From Verrucomicrobiota bacterium (GTDB lineage: Bacteria > Verrucomicrobiota > Verrucomicrobiia > Palsa-1439): a stretch of DNA of 64,000 bases. Of this stretch, positions 57,011 through 64,000 are shown piece after piece (the stretch's first letter is position 1; each line of letters starts with the position of its first letter). The stretch lies in the NCBI GenBank assembly GCA_003152315.1, contig PLZV01000025.1, positions 79,246 to 143,245 on the forward strand. Reading direction: 5' to 3'. The notes beneath the pieces are model-generated. The model ran no database searches, was not told the DNA's origin, and saw only the letters and a program-made list of their open reading frames with translations. A program made the translations under genes and the position numbers.

Positions 57011-59017
57011 GTGCCGGCATACTACTCAGCTGAGGTCCACCAATTCCTCCAAGATGACCCTGATACGATAATTGGAAGACTTGCTCTTGGAGCCGAGAAG
57101 GACCGATTCCACGCACTAATTTTGGAGGCGAGAAGTGCGTGGGAGAAGGAAATAGCAGTGCTTAAGGCCTCTTTTCAAGAGGTTGTTTCCCAACTGTCCG
57201 CTGCGTCCAATTGGGCGCTTCTTTTAGAATATCCAATTCCTCGTAGGCGACGGAGGATCGACGCTATCCTTTTTGCAGATGAGCTGATTTTGCTGTTTGA
57301 GTTCAAAACAGAAGCTGGCAACTATGAGCGGGCCGACATGGCACAGGTGGAGGACTACGCATTGGATTTGCATGACTTCCACGAGCAGAGCCGAGACAAA
57401 CGGCTTTTCCCGATTCTGGTAGCCTCCGAAGCACAACCTCCCTCGTCTCACCAGTTCGTTGAAACTGACGATATGATTCAGCCGGTTCAGTTGGCGAATG
57501 CAGGGACGCTGACCGCATGTATTCTTGAAACCTATCATCACAACCATCGCAGCAGTGCATCATCAATCGTAGCCGAGGAATGGAACCGGTCTGCGTATCG
57601 ACCAGTTCCCAATATCATTGAAGCAGCTGAGTTGCTGTTTGCACAACATTCGGTCCGTGATATTGCTCATGCCCACGCCGACGTGCGCAATCTGGCAGAG
57701 ACTTCCCAGCGACTTATTGAGGCAGTGCGATATGCCCAAACGAATACGCGCAAGCTAATCTGCTTCGTCACTGGTGTGCCGGGTTCAGGCAAGACCCTAG
57801 CGGGGTTGAACGTCGTGCATAATGAAGAGCTACGGCAAGAGGGTCGACCTGCTGGCGTGTTCTTATCAGGAAACGGGCCACTAGTTCGAATTGTTTCGGA
57901 AGCGTTGGTGCGCGACCACGCTGCTCGGGAGAAAATCTCCCGGAGTAAGGCTCGGCATAAGGTTGATACGTTCATTCAGGGTGTACATGAATTCTTCAAA
58001 TTGTATATCGATCAAAAACCTGAAAGCCCAGCTTATGACCGCGTGGTGGTATTTGACGAAGCCCAGCGCGCCTGGAATTTGGAGAAAGAGCGTCAGAAGT
58101 GGCACCGCGAAGTCTCGGAGCCGGGGATGATGTTGCAGATAATGGACCGTCATGATTGGGCTGTTGTGGTAGCATTGGTTGGAGGCGGACAGGAAATCCA
58201 CGATGGTGAAGCCGGGCTTGCCGAATGGGGACGCGCTTTGACTCAATCTCATTCGCACTGGGAAATTCTGGCATCTCCAGAAGCGATTCATGGCGGCGAA
58301 AGCGTAGCCGGTAGTGTTTTGTTTGTGGGTGGTATCCCCGAGAAACTGTCTGTCACACTTGATGAAGTGTTGCATCTGCCTGTATCCATTCGTTCCTATC
58401 GAGCCGAGCAGGTGGCGGCATGGGTAAATGCCATCTTGAACGGACAGGCTGAGGCAGCCGCCGTCATTAGCCAGAAGATTTCAAAATTCCCAATTAAAAT
58501 CACAAGATCGCTCGATACGGCGCGCTCTTGGCTCAAGCAGCGGACTCGTGGCAATCGCAGATGCGGTTTGGTCGCTAGTTCCGGGGCAAAGCGACTCCGT
58601 CCTTGGGGTATTGAGGTCTCTTCGGGTTTTACAAAAAGCTATCCTTGGGAGGAGTGGTTCTTGGCACCAGCGGGTGACATCCGTTCGTCACGCGCGCTGG
58701 AAGTGGCAGCGACAGAGTTTCAGTGCCAGGGTTTGGAACTGGATTGAGCCGGAGTCTGTTGGGCGGACGACTTGACCTTCGACGCTAAAACATCCAGCTG
58801 GCTGTACCGAGACTTCCTTGGGAGCAAGTGGCGGAACGTGCGGCAGCCGGTTGATCGACAATACTTATTGAATAAATACCGCGTGCTTCTAACGCGGGCT
58901 CGTGAGGGCATGATTATCTGGGTGCCGTCAGGAAGCGCAGAGGACACGACCCGTGATCCTGTATTACTCGATGCAACGGCCGGGTACCTTAAGAAGTGCG
59001 GGCTTTCCGAAATCTGA
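57011..59017 (+). pseudogene. DUF2075 helicase with nuclease-like N-terminus, internal opal stop
   Basis: The frame, about 668 codons, begins at GTG (57011). Residues 60-110 (RRIDAILFADELILLFEFKT) look like a PD-(D/E)xK nuclease core with D and E-x-K. An SF1-type helicase follows: Walker A ICFVTGVPGSGKTLAGLNVV (about 250-269), Walker B VVVFDEAQRAW (about 345-355), the LPVSIRSYRAEQVAAWVN motif and, past the break, YRVLLTRAREGMIIWVP (motif VI). After FQCQGLELD comes TGA (58745-58747), then AGVCWADDLTF in frame. Trp is expected (TGG to TGA). Without the last 90 residues the ATPase lacks motif VI. This family occurs in defence islands. Confidence 0.8.
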
Positions 59018-59039
59018 ACCTTCTGTGCCCATCTAACCT

Positions 59040-59549
59040 ATGAAAACCTTGCTGCTGTTTTTCGTTGTTTTGGCCCTGCTGGTGGTGTTGGCACCAGTGC
59101 TCCTCAGGAATCTACTGGGGAAGCGCTCACCTTCTTCGGACGGTCTGCCCTATAAAAAGAAGGACTACCTTCTAACAGCCGCCGAACGCTCTTTCTATGA
59201 GGTCTTGTGCAGTATTATGGACAATCAATTGCACGTGTTCCCAAAAGTAAGACTCGTGGATTTGGTTTATCTGCCCAAAGGCGTCGAGAATAGACAGGGA
59301 CACATAAACCGTGTCATGTCCAAACACGTCGATTTCGTACTGTGCGACCGTCAAAACATCGCACCGTTACTGGTCATTGAATTGGATGACGCCTCCCATG
59401 AGCGTGAAGACAGGAAGGAGCGTGACGCGTTTCTCGACAAAGCTCTGGCTGCGGCATCTCTGCCGATCCTGCATGTTGCGGCGAAACGTACCTACGCGCC
59501 GAAGGAATTGGCGGAGTTGATCCAGCAGAAGTTGCAACAGGCACCGTGA
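59040..59549 (+). CDS. DUF2726 nuclease-fold membrane-anchored protein
   Basis: The 169-residue protein starts with one helix (LLLFFVVLALLVVLAPVLLR) and then a DUF2726 domain: LLTAAERSFYEVLCSIMDNQ, VFPKVRLVDLVYLP, SKHVDFVLCDRQNIAPLLVIEL DDASH, RDAFLDKALAAASLPILHVA. DUF2726 is a PD-(D/E)xK-like restriction fold; Asp and Glu of the core are visible in VDFVLC and LVIELDD. It follows the DUF2075 gene and may belong to the same module. The ATG is preceded by a weak ribosome site. Confidence 0.82.
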   Translation: MKTLLLFFVVLALLVVLAPVLLRNLLGKRSPSSDGLPYKKKDYLLTAAERSFYEVLCSIMDNQLHVFPKVRLVDLVYLPKGVENRQGHINRVMSKHVDFVLCDRQNIAPLLVIELDDASHEREDRKERDAFLDKALAAASLPILHVAAKRTYAPKELAELIQQKLQQAP

Positions 59550-59687
59550 GTGATGTTGTCGGCTTCGCGTTGTCTCCCAAACGCGGTCAGAACAGGGTGC
59601 CGCTTCGCCATGACTCATAGTCATAGGCCGCTTGGCGAAAATCCCATAGACGATGAGTCATATTGTGGGGTGGGGCGGCGGTAACGC

Positions 59688-59893
59688 CTTAACACTCAAC
59701 ATCCAACTTTCAACGCCCAACGCACAACTCGCAGGCACAGTTGCGCCGGCAGCACGAACTCGGCGCGTCTCGTCGGACTCGGCTTGCGGCTACCGCGGAG
59801 GGAATCCGCGCTCACCGCGCGCGGCTACAGTGGAGGGCGTAAGGGAGAGCCGGGATGGGGTGTTCACCCTATTGTGGGGGGATGACATGCCGG
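59688..59893 (+). repeat. Long repeat, copy R1
   Basis: It begins with the run aacactcaacatccaacttt, then cgcaggcacagttgcgccgg cagcacgaactcggcgcgtc tcgtcggactcggcttgcgg, and ends at ggatgacatgccg. Copies R2 (60543) and R3 (60950) share most of this. It also contains gaatccgcgctcaccgcgcg, which occurs inverted at 54101. In the gap 59550-59997 there is otherwise a hairpin at 59606-59640 (ttcgcc...ggcgaa) and no gene. Confidence 0.7.
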
Positions 59894-59997
59894 GTAGTGT
59901 CTGGAAGTGGGGGAGCAGTAGCTATTGTTCGTGGACGGGGGTGCCCGATCTTTGAGCAGTGGCAAACTCGGATCATGTTGGTTGGTGGAGGCGTTAT

Positions 59998-60489
59998 ATG
60001 ACTGATGATGGACGACTACCGGAGCTGATCGCGAAGTGGAAAGCCAGGGCCAGGCACGAAGAGGAAGATTACGGCAAGCGGGGCGAAGAGCTGAAAAAGA
60101 AGCGGTGCACCTGCGTCGACGTAATGAAGAGAATTGTGGAGCCGGTGTTGAAGGAACGCGCCGACTATCTCAAACGCCGCGGATTTCGAGTCGAAGCGGG
60201 ATTGGATAAGAACATTTCGCAACCATCTCGGCCGGCGTACCGTTTCAGTTTTGATTACCCGGGCACCCCGAACGTCCTGATCAACTGCGATGAGGAAAGC
60301 GGAGCGGTTCTCTTCAACGCCAAGACGGTTGCCCGGACTGACTTACAAAAGCGGGAAGGGTGGGAGAAACGGTGGGACGTCGACAGTCTGAAAAACGAAG
60401 ACCTGGCAAAGGAGCTCCGGCTGTTTTGCGAGGAAGTAATTGAGCGTCTCGCTGCTGAACCCCGCATCCAGGAAACGGTCCTAGTTTGA
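59998..60489 (+). CDS. Cytosolic protein, unknown
   Basis: The 163-residue protein starts with the ATG preceded by GGAGG at seven bases; a GTG 39 bases upstream is possible. It is helical and charged in the first half (LIAKWKARARHEEEDYGKRG) with a Cys pair (KKRCTCVDVM), and beta-rich in the middle (YRFSFDYPGTPNVLINCDEE). There is no signal or helix and no family I recognise. It sits between repeat copies R1 and R2, so it may have been carried with them. Confidence 0.6.
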   Translation: MTDDGRLPELIAKWKARARHEEEDYGKRGEELKKKRCTCVDVMKRIVEPVLKERADYLKRRGFRVEAGLDKNISQPSRPAYRFSFDYPGTPNVLINCDEESGAVLFNAKTVARTDLQKREGWEKRWDVDSLKNEDLAKELRLFCEEVIERLAAEPRIQETVLV

Positions 60490-60542
60490 GACTCTTTCCA
60501 GGGTGATGGCCAAAGTGAATGAATCTAGCGGGTGGTGGAGAA

Positions 60543-60690
60543 CACCTGAACGCTCAACCTCGCAGGCACAGTTGCGCCGGCAGCACGAACTCGGCGCGTC
60601 TCGTCGGACTCGGCTTGCGGCTACAGCGGAGGGCGTAAGGGAGAGCCGAGATGGGGTGTTCACCTCACTGTGCGCAGATGACGTGCCGCG
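60543..60690 (+). repeat. Long repeat, copy R2
   Basis: This copy shares cgcaggcacagttgcgccgg through to gggagagccgagatggggtg with R1 (few differences), but lacks the 37-base block with the ccgcgctcaccgcgcgcgg palindrome. It ends at the same point (agatgacgtgccg). Confidence 0.7.
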
Positions 60691-60745
60691 TATGAGGGAG
60701 GCTTCGTGGCAGAGTGACGCGGTCACATTCATCGGAAAGACATTT

Positions 60746-60928
60746 ATGATTAAGCGAACAGCAAAATTGCAGAAGCAGCAGGCGCAAGTCATCAAGCAGA
60801 TTCGGAAGATGCATGGGGAGATGGGGGATCTTCGGGATTGCCTCGACCTGCTGGAGGCGCGCGCTGTGAACGAGGGCAAGGGCACCTACAGCATTGACGA
60901 AGTGAAGGCGACGTTGGGAATCACGTAG
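60746..60928 (+). CDS. Small antitoxin-like protein
   Basis: The 60-residue protein starts with ATGATTAAGCG, with GGAAAG eight bases upstream. Its N-terminus is helical and basic (RTAKLQKQQAQVIKQIRKMH), and its C-terminus is LLEARAVNEGKGTYSIDEVK ATLGI, a tail typical of antitoxins such as those of ParD/RelB-like pairs. No toxin gene follows. The tail is nearly identical to the extra tail of the HigA-type protein at 55.3 kb, also in DNA. It lies between repeat copies R2 and R3. Confidence 0.62.
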   Translation: MIKRTAKLQKQQAQVIKQIRKMHGEMGDLRDCLDLLEARAVNEGKGTYSIDEVKATLGIT

Positions 60929-60949
60929 GGCGAACGGGCGGTGGGGAAC

Positions 60950-61142
60950 GCCTGAACGCTCAACGCGCAACTCGCAGGCTCAGTTGCGCCGGGCGGCACG
61001 AACTCGGCGCGTTTGTCACGGGAATACAGCGTGTGGCGTCTCCGCTTCGCTTCGGCTCCGTCGGACTCGGCTTGCGGCTACAACGGCGCGGTGACAACCA
61101 ACGGATTCCGCGTTCAAAGCCCGCGACTACAGTGGAGAGCGA
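60950..61142 (+). repeat. Long repeat, copy R3
   Basis: This copy begins gcctgaacgctcaacgcgca, has the cgcaggctcagttgcgccgg and ggactcggcttgcggctac parts, and contains a 50-base insert (gtttgtcacgggaatacagc onward) between them. It ends tacagtggagagcg beside the promoter of element D. Confidence 0.65.
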
Positions 61143-61147
61143 ATTCC

Positions 61148-61480
61148 TTCTGGACATCGTATTCCGATAGTGATATCATGTAGGGAAAGGTATCCTCCTT
61201 CGCCAAGGCTACGGCGGACGGGGAAGTAAGAAGGCAGAAGGCAAAATGAGGAAGGTCGGCGAAACGAAATGGCGGGTGTGAGCCAAATCAGGGAAGGCAC
61301 GGCGACAGAGCGCCGTGGCTACAAGGGGAAGGGGTCACGAAAGCCAAGGGGAAAGGGAGCCTCAAAACATGCGAATCTGCGAAACGAACCGGATTGATTT
61401 GGATCGAAAATAGGCGCTTATGTGGTTGAATAGTAATCGGTTGCGCAGCGGAAGAGGGGGAAAACCAATCCGGTTCGTTT
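61148..61480 (+). repeat. Promoter-hairpin element, copy D
   Basis: The promoter TGGACA (61151-61156), 17-base spacer, TATCAT (61174-61179) is in the 25-base stretch identical to copy B. About 190 bases later comes AAAACATGCGAATCTGCG, then the arms aaacgaaccggatt (61382-61395) and aatccggttcgttt (61467-61480), 99 bp, same arm type as copy A. The transcribed part before the hairpin is longer and unlike that of B. I see no gene between 60929 and 61793. Confidence 0.75.
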
Positions 61481-61653
61481 CAGTTCGTAATGCTCACGCC
61501 CATTCGCATTACCCTACGGGCCTCGAGGACAACACGAGGCGGTTTGCTGCGGAAGTACAACGTGCAGCGTCTCGTCGGACTCGGCTCCGCACCTTCCCAA
61601 GGCGCTCGGCTTGGAACGGAATTGGGGGTGGCGTTGAGGGCAACGGACGCGAT

Positions 61654-61678
61654 CCTTCGACTTCGCTCAGGACAAGCT
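61654..61678 (+). repeat. Low-complexity phrase ccttcgacttcgctcagg
   Basis: The 25-base phrase ccttcgacttcgctcagg acaagct is one I know as a very frequent short repeat in environmental bacterial genomes. It occurs once in this window, within the gene-free part before the aldolase-like gene. Confidence 0.5.
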
Positions 61679-61793
61679 CCGCGCGTCCCTCCAGGGTTGG
61701 GGATCAGGGTCCGGCCGTCGCCGGGTTTCCATTGACAGCAAGCTGCCTAGCCGTTTATGAGGGAGGTTCGGGTTTCCGAAGGGAGTTCACACT

Positions 61794-62780
61794 ATGATTG
61801 ATAAAGCGCCGTGGATCACGTATCGGCCGGAGTTGCGGGTGCTGGATTGCACCATTCGCGACGGGGGGTTGATCAATAATTCGAAGTTCACCGATGACCA
61901 GGTGAAGGCGGTGTATCACGCTTGCGTGGCGAGCGGGATCGATTACATGGAGATCGGCTACAAGAATTCCGTCGAGCAATTCCCGCGCGCGGAGTACGGG
62001 CCGTGGCGGCATTGCGAGGAGGAGGACCTGCGGCGGATCGTGGGCGATCACAAGAAGGTGGCGCCGGGGTTGAAGCTGGCGGCGATGGCGGATGCGGGCG
62101 GTAAGAGCGATTGGAAACGCCAGATCATTCCCGCCAAGGACAGCGTGCTCTCGATGATCCGCGTGGCGTGTTATGCCAGCCAGATTTCCGAGGCGGTGGA
62201 GATGATCCATCATTGCCACGAGCAGGGGTACGAGACGACGCTGAATCTGATGGCGGTGTCCATCGTGCAGGAGGCGGAGATCGATACGGTGCTGCAGCTC
62301 GCCGCGAAGACGCCGATCAGCGCCGTAGTGGTGGTGGACAGTTACGGCAATCTGTACCGCGAGCAGATTGATTATCTCGTGCGCAAATACGCGAAGTCGG
62401 TTGAGGGGATGAAGAAGGAAGTCGGGATTCACGCACACAATAATTTACAGCTCGCGTTCGCGAATACCATCGAGGCGATTATTCTTGGATGCAATCGCGT
62501 CGATGCCACGTTGATGGGGCTCGGACGCGGCGCGGGGAATTGTCCGATGGAACTGCTGCTCGGTTTCCTGCGCAATCCGAAATTCAAACTGCGCGCGGTG
62601 CTGGACGTCATCCAGCACACGATCCTGCCGATGCGGAAGCAGTTCGATTGGGGTCCGTCGATTCCCTACAACATCACCGGCCAGATGAACATGCATCCGC
62701 GGTCGGCGATGAGTTTCCGCGCGAGCCAGACGCCCGATGATTACCTGGCGTTTTATGACCGCGCGTTGTCCGACGTGTAG
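61794..62780 (+). CDS. DRE-TIM metallolyase, aldolase-like
   Basis: The 328-residue protein has an HMG-CoA-lyase-like barrel. The metal and substrate loop reads LRVLDCTIRDGGLINNSKFT (DRE-type, with Thr-Ile-Arg-Asp-Gly-Gly). YMEIGYKNSVEQF and the second metal site HAHNNLQLAFANTIEAIILG (His-x-His-Asn) follow, with DATLMGLGRGAGNCPMELLL near the end. The family includes 4-hydroxy-2-oxovalerate aldolases and homocitrate-synthase-like enzymes; this 'aldolase catalytic domain' subgroup acts in surface-sugar or antibiotic routes. The substrate is not known. GAAGGGAG precedes the ATG. A cupin gene is convergent. Confidence 0.85.
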   Translation: MIDKAPWITYRPELRVLDCTIRDGGLINNSKFTDDQVKAVYHACVASGIDYMEIGYKNSVEQFPRAEYGPWRHCEEEDLRRIVGDHKKVAPGLKLAAMADAGGKSDWKRQIIPAKDSVLSMIRVACYASQISEAVEMIHHCHEQGYETTLNLMAVSIVQEAEIDTVLQLAAKTPISAVVVVDSYGNLYREQIDYLVRKYAKSVEGMKKEVGIHAHNNLQLAFANTIEAIILGCNRVDATLMGLGRGAGNCPMELLLGFLRNPKFKLRAVLDVIQHTILPMRKQFDWGPSIPYNITGQMNMHPRSAMSFRASQTPDDYLAFYDRALSDV

Positions 62781-62800
62781 GCGAGGTAGAATGGGCGTTG

Positions 62801-63334
62801 TCACGCCTTCCAATAATCCATGACGGGGCCGTCGGCGCCGTAGATCGGGTCGGCTTTGGGGAGGGGGACGCGGGCGATGTTTTGATCGGCTTGGGGGCGT
62901 TCGTCCGCTTTGCCGTAGCACAGGTCCCAGTTCTGGCCTTGCGGATAGCCGCCGACAACGGCGAAGTCGTCAGTGGCGTGGAGGTTTTTGTGGCCGGTGC
63001 CGGCGGGGATCAGAATGACATCGCCGGCATTCATCGTATAGGTGATGCCGGGCTCACCGCCGAGTTGGACGTCGGCCGAGCCCTGGTAGCAGGCGAGGAC
63101 TTCGTGCGCGGTGCTGTGGTAATGGTGATACGGGTAGATGCTGTCGCGCCACGTCCCGCCCCAGTGGTTGGCGGCGAGCAATCGTTCAATCATCCGCGCC
63201 GGATTGTCCCTGGGCAGCGCGAGGGCGTTTGGATAGATCAGGAGCGGACACTTGGCGTTGTTGGGGATCGCTCTCGTGTCCTCCAGCGGTTGAACGAGGG
63301 GAGCGCATGCTCGAATGACGGCACTGGCCTCCAT
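62801..63334 (-). CDS. Cupin-domain protein (YjlB-like)
   Basis: The 177-residue protein has one cupin: YPYHHYHSTAHEVLACYQGS (metal His-x-His... Glu) and DVILIPAGTGHKNLHATDDF (second His). The usual companions are LLIYPNALALPRDNPARMIE at the N-terminus and VGGYPQGQNWDLCYGKADER at the end, as in YjlB-type cupins of unknown activity. It could bind iron, nickel or manganese. It is convergent with the aldolase-like gene, 20 bases apart. Confidence 0.88.
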   Translation of the reverse strand: MEASAVIRACAPLVQPLEDTRAIPNNAKCPLLIYPNALALPRDNPARMIERLLAANHWGGTWRDSIYPYHHYHSTAHEVLACYQGSADVQLGGEPGITYTMNAGDVILIPAGTGHKNLHATDDFAVVGGYPQGQNWDLCYGKADERPQADQNIARVPLPKADPIYGADGPVMDYWKA

Positions 63335-63434
63335 GACCCCTCAATATAATCCAAATTGCCATTTCATCCTGAATTTTTTGCAGGCGCAAGAGGGGGCCTG
63401 TCAGGGCATGGGGTGGAGGGCCGAAAAAACTTCG

Positions 63435-64000
<566 letters not shown>

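Noticed and set aside
58745..58747. TGA as tryptophan codon
   Set aside because: TGA ends other genes at the right place (aldo/keto reductase, hpf, the cassette genes), so a genome-wide change is excluded. A point mutation or error is simpler.
585..61480. Hairpin elements as CRISPR repeats with spacers
   Set aside because: The copies are tens of kilobases apart and lie in both orientations, and the variable part lies inside an inverted repeat rather than between direct repeats.
61420..61797. Open frame before the aldolase-like gene
   Set aside because: It consists of translated repeat sequence (element D arm and the ccttcgacttcgctcagg phrase) and its end overlaps the ribosome site and start of the real gene.

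Overview
The window looks like a chromosomal segment of a GC-rich, Gram-negative bacterium of the PVC group, most likely Verrucomicrobiota (inference). It carries LPS export and Kdo genes (lptA, lptB and a kdsC-lptC fusion) next to hpf, hprK, ptsH and ptsI. It also has a PEP-CTERM protein, a giant T5SS/PEP-CTERM-type repeat protein, and a tryptophan/glycine-rich C-terminal module shared by two secreted proteins. No tRNA, rRNA or CRISPR was seen. The ends are cut: metK runs off the left edge and rpoD off the right.

Layout. 0-4.8 kb: metK start, an aldo/keto reductase-SDR pair (the SDR has an in-frame amber codon), a lone integron-type gene cassette between two attC-like sites, and small genes. 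4.8-11.1 kb: a compact minus-strand housekeeping run kdsC::lptC-lptA, lptB-hpf-hprK-ptsH-ptsI. 11-17.4 kb: a Cache/PAS sensor, an HtrA protease with a clear terminator, nadA and rlmI. 17.6-20.8 kb: a coupled three-gene glycan cassette (two paralogous methyltransferase-like proteins and a glycosyltransferase). 21-30 kb: the 1752-aa repeat protein, a second aldo/keto reductase and an M16 peptidase. 30-33 kb: small genes, dispersed short repeats, a PEP-CTERM protein and a beta-carbonic anhydrase with a duplicated 3' fragment. 33-40 kb: a TlpA-like protein, HupE, a knotted transcarbamylase, an ECF sigma/anti-sigma pair, a phosphoesterase broken by an amber codon, and a cupredoxin. 40-48 kb: two LpxR-type outer-membrane proteins (one frameshifted), carbamate kinase, a frameshifted second Cache/PAS sensor and a molybdenum hydroxylase of the selenium-dependent xanthine dehydrogenase type. 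48-55 kb: a DUF5672 protein, an ABC exporter behind a possible attenuator leader, a GH30 glycosidase and an MDR oxidoreductase. 55-61.8 kb: an accessory, defence-like patch (HigA-type antitoxin with its operator, vsr remnant, XRE regulator, DUF2075 helicase-nuclease with an opal stop, DUF2726 nuclease-fold protein) with three copies of a long repeat. 61.8-64 kb: a DRE-TIM aldolase-like protein, a cupin and rpoD.

The strongest unexplained signal is a four-copy element (near 0.6, 32.8, 53.9 and 61.3 kb). Each copy has a sigma70-like promoter pointing into a conserved stretch followed by a 97-99 bp hairpin with fixed arms and a variable core. It behaves like an undescribed mobile or non-coding RNA family. 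Other items worth following are the KdsC-LptC fusion, three near-leaderless promoters of one type, the attenuator before the ABC exporter, the shared C-terminal module, and an unusual number of genes broken by single-base lesions.
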